Below, piece by piece: positions 41,681 to 49,828 of a DNA stretch of 64,000 bases. The first letter of the stretch is position 1, and each line of letters starts with the position of its first letter. Both the position numbers and the translations under genes were made by a program. The notes under the pieces were generated by a model that was given only the letters and a program-made list of their open reading frames with translations, had not been told where the DNA came from and ran no database searches. The stretch is from JANWWM01 sp046719715. Lineage in GTDB: Bacteria; Bacteroidota; Chlorobiia; Chlorobiales; Thermochlorobacteraceae. The DNA lies in contig JBDNCJ010000005.1 in assembly GCA_046719715.1 (NCBI GenBank), positions 28,885 to 92,884 on the forward strand, read 5' to 3'.

Positions 41681-42663
41681 AACTCCTCATGTTAGGAGGC
41701 ACTTATTTTCTCGGCAGGGCGATTGTCGAAGACGCGCTGAAGCGCGGCGACACCCTCACGCTCTTCAATCGTGGAAAGCGCGCCACCGTGTTCCCTGATG
41801 TCGAGACGCTTATCGGTGATAGAACGAAAGACCTTTCCGCACTTGAAGCCGAAGTGGCACGCGGTCGAACTTGGGACGCAGTCATCGATACATCGGGCTA
41901 TGTGCCGCGCGTCGTGAAAAAAACGGCAACTTTGCTTAAAGATGCAGTTCGTCATTACACTTTCGTTTCAAGCATCTCCGTTTATGCCGAATCCGTGTCG
42001 CAACTGACGGAGCAGTCCGCCATCGCGACGCTTGCGGACGAGACGACCGAAGAAATTACGGGCGAAACTTACGGCGCGCTCAAAGCCTTGTGTGAAAAAA
42101 CTGTCGAGAGCGTTTTCGCGAATCAAGTGCTGAACGTGCGCGCAGGCTTAATCGTGGGCGAATACGACGCGAGCGGGCGATTTCTTTATTGGGTGAGTCG
42201 AATTGCAAAAGGCGGTGAGGTTGCCGTGCCGCGTGATGGCAGGACGCAGTTTATCGACGTCCGCGACTTAGCGCATTGGATACTGAACAGCATTGAAAAT
42301 AACCTTACGGGTGCGTTCAATGTAACGGGCAACTTTACGCGCAAGAGCGTTTTTGAGACGTGCAAAAAAGTCTCTAACAGCGATGCAATCTTTGTAGAAA
42401 TTTCCGACGAAATCCTCGAAGCCAATCAAATTCTTCCCTATACCGAACTGCCCCTGTGGTTGCCGAAAGCCTATTCGGCACTTGAACAAGTGAGCATTGA
42501 GAAAGCGTTGGCAACAGGGTTGACCTTTCGCCCACTCGAGGAGACGATACGAAAAACATTTGAGTGGTATCAAGCACAAAGTCCCGACGTTCAGCAAAAA
42601 CTTTTAGGAGCGAGTTTGAAGCCGGAAAAGGAAAAGAAGTTAATCACGGCGCTTCAACGATAG
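41677..42663 (+). CDS. NAD-dependent epimerase/dehydratase family protein
   Basis: Extended short-chain dehydrogenase-like protein of 328 residues, related to CSP41/isoflavone-reductase-like members. The nucleotide-binding turn LLMLGGTYFLGRAIVEDALK is at the N-terminus, followed by FNRGKR (NADP-preferring arginine) and YGALKALCEKTVE in place of the usual YxxxK active site. Substrate cannot be predicted. It ends the small plus-strand cluster starting at pheS. Confidence 0.8.
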   Translation: MKLLMLGGTYFLGRAIVEDALKRGDTLTLFNRGKRATVFPDVETLIGDRTKDLSALEAEVARGRTWDAVIDTSGYVPRVVKKTATLLKDAVRHYTFVSSISVYAESVSQLTEQSAIATLADETTEEITGETYGALKALCEKTVESVFANQVLNVRAGLIVGEYDASGRFLYWVSRIAKGGEVAVPRDGRTQFIDVRDLAHWILNSIENNLTGAFNVTGNFTRKSVFETCKKVSNSDAIFVEISDEILEANQILPYTELPLWLPKAYSALEQVSIEKALATGLTFRPLEETIRKTFEWYQAQSPDVQQKLLGASLKPEKEKKLITALQR

Positions 42664-42683
42664 CGATGCGATAGAGCGATAAG

Positions 42684-43589
42684 TTAGCGTTCTTGTTGGA
42701 GCATCACAATGCCTGTAACGGCGAGTGTGCCGCCCAACACGAGCAAGAGCGAGAACGGCTCGCCGAAAAAAATCATACTCACGCTTGCCGCAATCGCCGG
42801 TTGCGCGTTCATGAACACCGAAATTTGCGACGCGGTGAGTTTTGAGAGCGCGAAACTAATCAAGCCGTAAGCGACGACCGAGCCAAGCACGGTAACCCAA
42901 ACCACGCCGAACCACGCGCCCGACGAAATCATCGACCACTCAAACGAAAGGGTCGGCACAATCCCTATCGGAAAAAACATCAGCGCGCCGAGCATCATCA
43001 TGAGGGCGGTGCTTTGAATTGCGTCGTAATGGACTAAAATTTTTTTGCCGAATGCGAGATAACTCGACCAACACCACACTGCGCCAAGCGTGATAAAGTT
43101 TCCCAGCCATGCGTTCTCGGTAAAATCTATGGTTTTTCCGCTACCGAAAAGCGCCGTTAAGCCGCCCGATATGGCAATCGCAATCGCAAAAAGTTTGTGC
43201 GTCGTGAGTCGTTCCGATTTGCTCAGCATCACCGAAATCAGCACCACCCAAAGCGGCGTCATAGCGTAAAGCACCGCGCTACTTGCAGGCGTGGTGAATT
43301 TCAATCCGTAAAGAAAAAGAAATTGCCCCGATGTAATTCCGACAAAGGCGAGCGCGAAAAGTTTTATCCATTCCGATACGGTTGGACGCTTGCCGTTTAA
43401 GCCGCCGCGCGAAAAGAACAGCACGCCGAAAATCAACGCCGAACCCGTGAGGCGAAGAAACGCCAAGACAAGCGGATTAAACTCGACGGAGGCTGTTCGA
43501 GCAAAAGAGAAAGTAGAACCCGCGATAAACGTTTGCGCCATCATCGCCCAATGCGCGGGCGTGATGCGGGAAGCCATGTGAGCAAGCAT
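42684..43589 (-). CDS. EamA (DMT) family transporter
   Basis: Inner-membrane metabolite exporter or permease of 301 residues with about ten helices in two repeated EamA units. Examples are FLRLTGSALIFGVLFFSRGG, TTPASSAVLYAMTPLWVVLI and VVAYGLISFALSKLTASQIS. Its start overlaps the stop of the GT2 gene (TAATG), so it may be cotranscribed. MASRITPAHW four codons downstream is a possible alternative start. The substrate is unknown. Confidence 0.87.
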   Translation of the reverse strand: MLAHMASRITPAHWAMMAQTFIAGSTFSFARTASVEFNPLVLAFLRLTGSALIFGVLFFSRGGLNGKRPTVSEWIKLFALAFVGITSGQFLFLYGLKFTTPASSAVLYAMTPLWVVLISVMLSKSERLTTHKLFAIAIAISGGLTALFGSGKTIDFTENAWLGNFITLGAVWCWSSYLAFGKKILVHYDAIQSTALMMMLGALMFFPIGIVPTLSFEWSMISSGAWFGVVWVTVLGSVVAYGLISFALSKLTASQISVFMNAQPAIAASVSMIFFGEPFSLLLVLGGTLAVTGIVMLQQER

Positions 43590-44704
43590 TAGCCGTAGAC
43601 TCTACCTTTCCAGACGATTTTACGGTCGAAGAGAAGCGCAATCGGGACGAAAATGATGAGCACGTATTGGTAGAGTTCAAAGAAGAAAAAACTCGGCGCA
43701 AGGCGTAACATCTGCAAGCGAATCAGCGGCGTGAGCAAAAAGAGTGCATCTGCACTGCATTTAACGGCAAGCATCGTTAAGGCAGTTTTTATCGGAAACA
43801 TCACAAACGAGAGTGCAGAAAGAAGATGCGTGCAAAAACCGACCATAAGCGTAATCCAACTTTTCCAATCCGCCGACGTGCCACCCAAAATCCATCGCTT
43901 TTGTTGCTTGTAAAGTTCGGAGACGGTTTGCACCGGCTCGGTGATGTTTTGCGTTTCGCGAAGTGCGGGATAAGCAATTTTCCACTTGGTTTTCTTGATG
44001 GCTTGAAAGAGCGCGAAGTCTTCGGTTACGCTAAATCGAACTTTGGCATAGCCCCCGACGTCTAAATAGGCGCGTTTACGAAAACTGAAATTATTTCCGA
44101 TGCCGCCAATCGGATAGCCCATCGCCGCAACTGCCGACCCCGTCGAGAGCAAATAGGTCCAATTCAATTCTTGAACTTTCTCAAAGAGGCGCGAACTGCG
44201 CGGCGTCGTGATGCCGCAGACTAAACCTGTTTCATCGGTGAAATACTTGATGGTTTCTTTTGCCCAAGTCGGCTGAACGGCGCAATCCGCATCGGTCATC
44301 AGCACGAACTCCCCTTTTGAAATCAACACGGCTTGATGAATAGCGTTGCCTTTGCCTTTAATGTCGGAGGCTTGAACGGCGTAATAGCGCACGAAAGGAA
44401 ATCGACGTGCAAAGTCTTGAATGATTTCAGCGGTGCGGTCGGTGCTGTGGTCGTCGGCGATGATGATATCGAGTTTTTCTTTGGGGTAATCGAGATTGAC
44501 AAGGGAGTCTAAACAGCGGGCGATGTTTTGTTCCTCGTTGCGTGCGGCGACGACGACGCTCACGGTCGGCAACGCGCTCCAAGATTTCATCGGAAATCGT
44601 CGCTGAATACCCACGACCAAAACGAGGGTTTCAATCGCATAAATGCCAATCATGCCGAGCGCAAGGATTTGCAAAGCGGCAACAATCGGTTCAATGACAG
44701 ACAT
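43589..44704 (-). CDS. Glycosyltransferase family 2, processive type
   Basis: Membrane-bound GT-A enzyme of 371 residues. After an N-terminal helix (MIGIYAIETLVLVV) come the donor-site motifs VVVAARNEEQNIARCLDSLV, IIADDHSTDR, and the metal-binding/acceptor DADCAVQPTW, then ETQNITEPVQTVSELYKQQK and RRWILGG-type C-terminal QQKRWILGG. Several C-terminal helices are present, as in N-acetylglucosaminyl- or ceramide-transferase-like GT2 proteins. It is a paralogue of the gene at 45944-47062. Confidence 0.87.
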   Translation of the reverse strand: MSVIEPIVAALQILALGMIGIYAIETLVLVVGIQRRFPMKSWSALPTVSVVVAARNEEQNIARCLDSLVNLDYPKEKLDIIIADDHSTDRTAEIIQDFARRFPFVRYYAVQASDIKGKGNAIHQAVLISKGEFVLMTDADCAVQPTWAKETIKYFTDETGLVCGITTPRSSRLFEKVQELNWTYLLSTGSAVAAMGYPIGGIGNNFSFRKRAYLDVGGYAKVRFSVTEDFALFQAIKKTKWKIAYPALRETQNITEPVQTVSELYKQQKRWILGGTSADWKSWITLMVGFCTHLLSALSFVMFPIKTALTMLAVKCSADALFLLTPLIRLQMLRLAPSFFFFELYQYVLIIFVPIALLFDRKIVWKGRVYG

Positions 44705-44716
44705 ATCACAAAAGGT

Positions 44717-45340
44717 TTAACACAAAAGGTTTAATGAAAAACGTCTTGAAAGTTCAGGAAGCGCAATCGGCAAAACGGCACGCAGTTTTGAAATGGATTT
44801 CTCGCCATCGTGCATCACCACAACGTCGCCGCCGACCGCCGAGCGGAGCAAGTTGAGCACGGTTTGGTCGGAAACCCTTGCGTCAAAATCCGCCGTAAGA
44901 AGCGACCACATCACGGGCGTTAGGTTGAGTTCTTTCAATATCCGAAGCGAAGCAAAGTTAAACCTTCCGTAAGGAAAACGAAACAAAGATTGTTGCATAA
45001 CATTCGGGGCATTCAAAGCCTGCATTAATTGTTCAGTTCGAGTGACCTCATCGCGGAAAAATGCCTCTTGTAAGTTTCGTGTGTGCGAGTAGGAGTGATT
45101 GCCGATGCGATGACCGTGCTGAACAATGGCTTCGGCGTAATCAGGATAGCGTTCAATCTGTTTGCCAATCAAAAAGAAGGTGGCTTTGGTGTTGAACTGC
45201 GCGAGTAGCGCGAGCAGTTCGGGTGTATGAGGCGAAGGCGAATCATCGAAAGTAAGATAGAGCGCGTCGTCGGATTTGCGCCACAGGCATTGCGGGAAGA
45301 AAGCATCAACAAATTTTGGAACGCGCTTTGGATAAAACAC
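44717..45340 (-). CDS. Polysaccharide deacetylase (NodB fold, CE4)
   Basis: Probable metal-dependent deacetylase of 207 residues acting on a surface sugar polymer. Start is GTG at 45340. Motifs: LTFDDSPSPHTPELL (catalytic and metal Asp), FLIGKQIERYPDYAEAIVQH, HGHRIGNHSYSHTR (metal His-x3-His), and SLFRFPYGRFN. A later VVVMHDGEK contains the C-terminal His. No signal peptide is seen, so it may act in the cytosol or be N-terminally anchored by other means. It lies between GT2 and nucleotidyltransferase genes. Confidence 0.9.
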   Translation of the reverse strand: MFYPKRVPKFVDAFFPQCLWRKSDDALYLTFDDSPSPHTPELLALLAQFNTKATFFLIGKQIERYPDYAEAIVQHGHRIGNHSYSHTRNLQEAFFRDEVTRTEQLMQALNAPNVMQQSLFRFPYGRFNFASLRILKELNLTPVMWSLLTADFDARVSDQTVLNLLRSAVGGDVVVMHDGEKSISKLRAVLPIALPELSRRFSLNLLC

Positions 45341-45352
45341 AGTGGCACAGGA

Positions 45353-45811
45353 TTAAGATGTTCCAAGTTGCTTCATGAGCCAACGAATATCGCTCTGGTC
45401 TTTGTCGCGCCCAGTAGCAAGTTTGTTTGTAAGCAAATCTTCTTTGGAAAGCACGAACACGGGCACGCCGTCAATCGTCAAAGTGAGTTTATTACGCCAA
45501 GCGTCGTCGAAGTGCAATCCATCAAGGGAGGTAAGCAAGTCGATACGATTCGGCGCGACACCCAGTTGAACAACGATATTTGCATCAAGAAAATCCTTTG
45601 CAGAGAGTTGCAACGGCGAGGTGAAGCACTGCAAGGCAGAAATGATGCGCTCGGCATTTTCAGGCGTTGGATTGATCCAAAAGTTTATATCGCCGATTGC
45701 ACGCGGATAGCCATGCGCCGCCAGCGAGTAAGCCCCAACAACCAAATACTCAACTTTTGCGAGACTTAAACACGCGAGAAAATCTTTGATGTCTTGATTC
45801 AATCGAGTCAT
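45353..45811 (-). CDS. Nucleotidyltransferase-fold protein (DUF6036/AbiEii-like)
   Basis: A 152-residue protein of the minimal nucleotidyltransferase superfamily. The core reads VEYLVVGAYSLAAHGYPRAI followed by GDINFWINPTPENAERII: the GG/S loop is VVGAYS and the metal pair is D-x-N instead of D-x-D, a change that may weaken catalysis. A C-terminal LSKEDLLTNKLATGRDKDQS segment is typical. It overlaps a small upstream ORF by 62 bases. Family members act as toxins or as antibiotic-modifying enzymes; the role here is unknown. Confidence 0.72.
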   Translation of the reverse strand: MTRLNQDIKDFLACLSLAKVEYLVVGAYSLAAHGYPRAIGDINFWINPTPENAERIISALQCFTSPLQLSAKDFLDANIVVQLGVAPNRIDLLTSLDGLHFDDAWRNKLTLTIDGVPVFVLSKEDLLTNKLATGRDKDQSDIRWLMKQLGTS

Positions 45812-45968
45812 CGGGTTGCTCTGAATCGGGCATAAACGCCCATGCGTTGCAAGTCAGTTGCCACATCATACCAAGTGCCTCTTCGGGCGAAAGAGCCGCC
45901 TCGTCTTCCGTATTCGACTTTTGATGAACTTTTCGAACGATGGTTATTTTCGTTTGACGCCTTTCCAT
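45750..45968 (-). CDS. Small partner gene of the nucleotidyltransferase
   Basis: A 72-residue frame starting at 45968, within the last codons of the second GT2 gene. It reads MERRQTKITIVRKVHQKSNT and EALGMMWQLTCNAWAFMPDS. The pattern LSPEEALxMxW.LT..AWAF is, as I recall, shared by small proteins encoded directly before nucleotidyltransferases of this kind. It overlaps that gene by 62 bases, suggesting coupled translation. Function is unproven; an antitoxin role is one option. Confidence 0.55.
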   Translation of the reverse strand: MERRQTKITIVRKVHQKSNTEDEAALSPEEALGMMWQLTCNAWAFMPDSEQPDDSIESRHQRFSRVFKSRKS

Positions 45969-47062
45969 TCGTAGCCTTTGCCAAGTTTGAAGAGTTCCGC
46001 CAAAAGCGGCGCGAGCGAAACGTAACCAATTTGCAGAAACTCTGCCGCAAGAAAAGCGCGCCGCAAGTCGGTGCGATGAAACAAGCGTGTGATACGCCAA
46101 ACTGCCAAGTAATCGACGCTGAACTTGATGATGAAAGCCAGAAGCGCAACGTGCCACAAGTTCCAGAGCCAAGCCCAAAACGGCGAAAGCAACAGCGCAA
46201 GGTTGAACGCATAAATCAAGACCAGTGCGATGAGAAAAAAGAAACTCACATCGCCATAAGCCGTGCCTTTCGACGCCCAACGGATTCGCTGTTTGAGAAA
46301 GCCCGAAAGCGTACCAACGGGTGCCGTTTTCACAGTAGCGTGCTCTGACAAGAGAAACTCGACGGCGTAGCCAGCTTTGAAGATGTTGCGCATGACGGCT
46401 TCGTCGTCGCCCGATGCAAGTTTCATTTTGCCAAATCCGCCCGTTTCAAAAAACAACTTTCGGCGATAGGCGATGTTTGCCCCATTGCAAATGGCAGGCT
46501 TGCCAAGTTGAATCAATGCGCCACCGATGGCGACCAGCGCAAGAAAATCGAGCGACTCACACTGCGCGAACAAATTTTTTTCGCCGCAATACATAACGGG
46601 CATAGAGAGAAATCCAAGAGCGTCATCTTGAAAAGCGGTTGCAATTTCTTCGAGCCAAGTTGGCGGCATAAGGCAATCGGCATCGGTGCAAGCGATAATT
46701 TCGCCGCGTGCAATCGCAATGCCTTTGGCAAGCGACGGCTTCTTTCCGCTCGGCGTTTCGTTCCGAATCACACGTAAATGGCTCATGTTTTGGAGAAGTG
46801 CAAGTTCTGCGGTGGCATCATCGGAAGCGTCATCGATGAGAATGATTTCAAATGGTGAAAGCGTTTGCGCGCTAAGCGATTGCAAGCATTGGGCGATGGT
46901 TTGGGCTTCGTTTCGGGCGGCAATCACAACGGAAATCATCGGCGAAGTCGTGCGACGCGGCTCTGTTGAAGGATTCATGTTTCGAAGTCCGAACTGAATC
47001 CAAACGACAAAACTCACATACACAAATAGTGAGGCGAGAAAAAAAAAGAGAAAACCGCTCAC
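45944..47062 (-). CDS. Glycosyltransferase family 2, processive type (second)
   Basis: Membrane-bound GT2 enzyme of 372 residues. The GTG at 47062 is the likely start because it overlaps the TGA of the upstream gene (GTGA) and opens a membrane helix (FLFFFLASLFVYVSFVVWIQ). Core motifs: VVIAARNEAQTIAQCLQSLS, ILIDDASDDATAE, CTDADCLMPPTWLEEIATAF and KQRIRWASKG near the C-terminal helices. It is a paralogue of the gene at 43589. Donor and product are unknown. Confidence 0.85.
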   Translation of the reverse strand: MSGFLFFFLASLFVYVSFVVWIQFGLRNMNPSTEPRRTTSPMISVVIAARNEAQTIAQCLQSLSAQTLSPFEIILIDDASDDATAELALLQNMSHLRVIRNETPSGKKPSLAKGIAIARGEIIACTDADCLMPPTWLEEIATAFQDDALGFLSMPVMYCGEKNLFAQCESLDFLALVAIGGALIQLGKPAICNGANIAYRRKLFFETGGFGKMKLASGDDEAVMRNIFKAGYAVEFLLSEHATVKTAPVGTLSGFLKQRIRWASKGTAYGDVSFFFLIALVLIYAFNLALLLSPFWAWLWNLWHVALLAFIIKFSVDYLAVWRITRLFHRTDLRRAFLAAEFLQIGYVSLAPLLAELFKLGKGYEWKGVKRK

Positions 47063-47955
47063 GGCGTTGAAAAGCGAAGTTTGGGAATCACTAAAAGTCC
47101 GACGAGCGCGGGCAAGAGTAAGTTCATCGTAAAAATCAAAAGCGAGGCGGCAACGCCTGCTTCTGCCGAATAGCCGAGCGCGGAAACGAAATACGCCGCC
47201 GTCGCTTCGCGCAAGCCCAAATCGCCGATGAAAAACGGCACGACCGCTTTCGCAAGCCACACCGACGAAACCGCAATAAACGCTATCTCAAACGGCATTG
47301 AGCCTTCGCTTAAACACGCATTGATAAGCAAACAAAATTGAACCGTAGAAACCATGTGCCGCAAGAAGCCATAAAGCACCGCTTTGCGCCACTCCGCCGA
47401 CGTGTAATCCAACAAGAATCTTAACCAATCGGGAAACGGAAAGCGCGATGTTGAAACCCAAATCAAAGCCGTGAGCAAAAAGAGCGCGAAAAGAAAAAGC
47501 CAAAGAAAAACTTGCGCAAGATTATGATGATGAGTGAGATGGAAAAAGTAAGCGAGCGACGCCAATCCAAAGAGCAAGGTGAAAACGCCGAGAATCTGCC
47601 CGTTGATGAAGACGAGCGCAAGCAAACGTGGGCGTGGCACTTCGGCATGAAACCACATCTGCGCCGCGTACTTGCCGACGTGCAACGGCGTCGTAATTGC
47701 GCCCGCCGTGCCAATCAGCACCGATTGGAGCGATTCAAAAAGTGTAAGGCGCGGCACTTGTCGTGCAATCAAAGTGCGCCATTTGAGCGACTCCAACAAG
47801 AAACTCACAGGCACAAGCAAAAAAGCAAGCCAGAGAAAGGAATAATCAATGTCTACAAAGGCGTGAAGAACGGCATTGAGGTCAACTTTTGAAAAAAGCG
47901 CCCACAGAAGCGCGAGCGAGAGCAGGAGTTTGAGCGGCAACGCGTAGCGTTTCAT
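47059..47955 (-). CDS. Lysylphosphatidylglycerol synthetase/flippase-like membrane protein (UPF0104)
   Basis: Integral inner-membrane protein of 298 residues with about seven to eight helices. N-terminal LKLLLSLALLWALFSKVDLN, the FLLESLKWRTLIARQV motif, and the later VVPFFIGDLGLREATAAYFV (with G-D-L-G-L-R-E) match the UPF0104/LPG flippase-like family. It is probably involved in lipid or lipid-linked sugar movement. It overlaps the GT2 gene by 4 bases and leads the minus-strand glycan cluster. Confidence 0.82.
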   Translation of the reverse strand: MKRYALPLKLLLSLALLWALFSKVDLNAVLHAFVDIDYSFLWLAFLLVPVSFLLESLKWRTLIARQVPRLTLFESLQSVLIGTAGAITTPLHVGKYAAQMWFHAEVPRPRLLALVFINGQILGVFTLLFGLASLAYFFHLTHHHNLAQVFLWLFLFALFLLTALIWVSTSRFPFPDWLRFLLDYTSAEWRKAVLYGFLRHMVSTVQFCLLINACLSEGSMPFEIAFIAVSSVWLAKAVVPFFIGDLGLREATAAYFVSALGYSAEAGVAASLLIFTMNLLLPALVGLLVIPKLRFSTP

Positions 47956-47956
47956 C

Positions 47957-49711
47957 TTACTTAGCGAGAATCATTTTTTGGGTTGCCGTAAATGCGCCCG
48001 AGTTTGAGCCGGCTGAAAGTCGATAAAAATATACTCCGCTCGAAAGGTTGAACCGCCCCGCATTAAAGGTGAATGAATACGCGCCCGCGCTTTGTTTGGT
48101 TTGAACGAGAGTCTCAATTTTTCTTCCCAGCACATCAAAGACTTCGAGCCGCACGTCGCTCGTCTGTGCGAGGCGATATGAAATGACGGTGGTCGGGTTG
48201 AACGGGTTCGGATAGTTTTGCTCGAGCGCGAAGGCGTCGGGCTTTTGTGCAATCGGCGTCGTGCTCAAAGTGCTTGAGCCCGAAATGGCAATCGTGGTGA
48301 GCGGCTCATCGGCGTCGTTTGTCGCAATGCTGATGATTTCCGAAAAGGTGCGCGCCGTTGTCGGTTTGAAACGAAGCACAACGGAGGCGAATGTTTTGGG
48401 TGAAAGTCCCGTCGGCACGTTGAGCAAAACAAACTCCGTGGGCGCAGGCGAAACGGAAACGGTCAAGTTCGCCGTGCCTTGATTGGCAATGACGAACCGG
48501 AAATCCGCGCTGTCGCCGACTGCGACACTTCCAAAGTTAAAAGCAAGCGGTGCGACGGCGACTTCGGGCGCAGTCGGAAAATCCGCGTTGCCTGTAAACG
48601 CCGCAATGCGCTCTACAAATTCAGGGTGGTCGATGAAGGGATTGCGATTGTTTTGGTACGTTTGAATGGCGTTGTTGCGTCGAATCTCGATGCTGTCGGG
48701 CGGGAATTGACGATTCCATAAGCGGAACGCCGCTTCTTGATTGACACCGTTATCGTTCCAAAAATTGCCGAAGTCTTGATAGCGTGTAACGAAATAGAGC
48801 ATTGCCCGAGCCGTGCGCCCCTTGTGAAAATCGCGCGGCTCATAGACCGTTTTGCCTTGCGCGTTTTGTCCAAATTTCGAGCCGCCGTTGATGTTGGTTA
48901 CTGTCGTAACCACGTCGAACGGAAAGTCGGAGCGTCTGTTATTTTCGGACACGTCGGTCGGAAACAAGTGATGAAAATCCGAGCGCATCGGCTCGTTCTG
49001 GCTGAATCGGCTTTGAGGCCAAGTATGCTCGGTGTTGAAGTTCCAGGGCGCGTTTGCGAGAGTCGAAGTGCTGAACGGAAAATTTTCAATCGTTCTGCCG
49101 GTATAAACGCACTCGACTTTATCGACGCTTGAGCCGCGCCCGTTCACGCGCCAATTATCGATGACCGTGAACATCGGCAGGCGGTTGCTGTAACCGACTT
49201 GTGTAAAGCCCGTTGTCGCAATCGTTTTCAGTTGTGCTTTGAGCGCGCTTCCCCAGAGGTTTTGTGTCGGTCGGTATCGAGCGTCGGTGCCCGTGTAGCT
49301 GTATCGGGCGGTGGCTTTAACCTGAAAGGCAAGCGCGCCGTTTGAGCCGGTCTCAACCACGCCGACGTCGCGCCATGTGACGTTGTGATGAGTGAGAAAA
49401 CGAATCCAAAGCCGCGCACTGTCGCTCGGAGCCACGCTGAACGCCGTGTCGCGTGCGGTGAAAACGCTGTCGCCAAAATTGACGTCGGTAATGGAGAGGG
49501 GTTGCGTAAGTCCGTTGTAAATCCAAACCGAAAGGCTGTCTTTCCGACCAGCAAGCACTGTATCGCCATCGAGGTCGAAGTCCAAGAACGCCGTTGAAAG
49601 CCTGACGACGCCGCTTTGAAACGATTGCGCCTGCATAGCGGCGGAGTGAGCAAGCAGAAAGACGAGCAAACTTAAAACAAGTGAATTTGAGCGAAGTAAA
49701 TGGTGCATCAT
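47957..49711 (-). CDS. Endonuclease I family protein with T9SS sorting domain
   Basis: Secreted nuclease of 584 residues. A signal peptide (SLVLSLLVFLLAHSAAMQAQ) leads into a ~100-residue beta domain, then an endonuclease I (NucM-like) domain with VYTGRTIENFPFS, NTEHTWPQSRF, MRSDFHHLFPTD and ENNRRSDFPFDVV: the EHTWP histidine and following Asn/Arg residues are the expected active site. An Ig/ASH-like domain (FNFGSVAVGDSADFRF) and the type IX sorting domain (EQNYPNPFNPTTVISYRL) close it. It starts the minus-strand run after the ABC-F gene. Confidence 0.9.
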   Translation of the reverse strand: MMHHLLRSNSLVLSLLVFLLAHSAAMQAQSFQSGVVRLSTAFLDFDLDGDTVLAGRKDSLSVWIYNGLTQPLSITDVNFGDSVFTARDTAFSVAPSDSARLWIRFLTHHNVTWRDVGVVETGSNGALAFQVKATARYSYTGTDARYRPTQNLWGSALKAQLKTIATTGFTQVGYSNRLPMFTVIDNWRVNGRGSSVDKVECVYTGRTIENFPFSTSTLANAPWNFNTEHTWPQSRFSQNEPMRSDFHHLFPTDVSENNRRSDFPFDVVTTVTNINGGSKFGQNAQGKTVYEPRDFHKGRTARAMLYFVTRYQDFGNFWNDNGVNQEAAFRLWNRQFPPDSIEIRRNNAIQTYQNNRNPFIDHPEFVERIAAFTGNADFPTAPEVAVAPLAFNFGSVAVGDSADFRFVIANQGTANLTVSVSPAPTEFVLLNVPTGLSPKTFASVVLRFKPTTARTFSEIISIATNDADEPLTTIAISGSSTLSTTPIAQKPDAFALEQNYPNPFNPTTVISYRLAQTSDVRLEVFDVLGRKIETLVQTKQSAGAYSFTFNAGRFNLSSGVYFYRLSAGSNSGAFTATQKMILAK

Positions 49712-49828
49712 GGTTCAATCGAAAAAAAAAGTTTGGCGAAGCGCAAGCAAACTACACAAAATCCAAGTGCGACGCGGCAAGCGAAACAATTTGATAACCG
49801 CAAGGCAACGATGCAAGAAGGTAATCTT

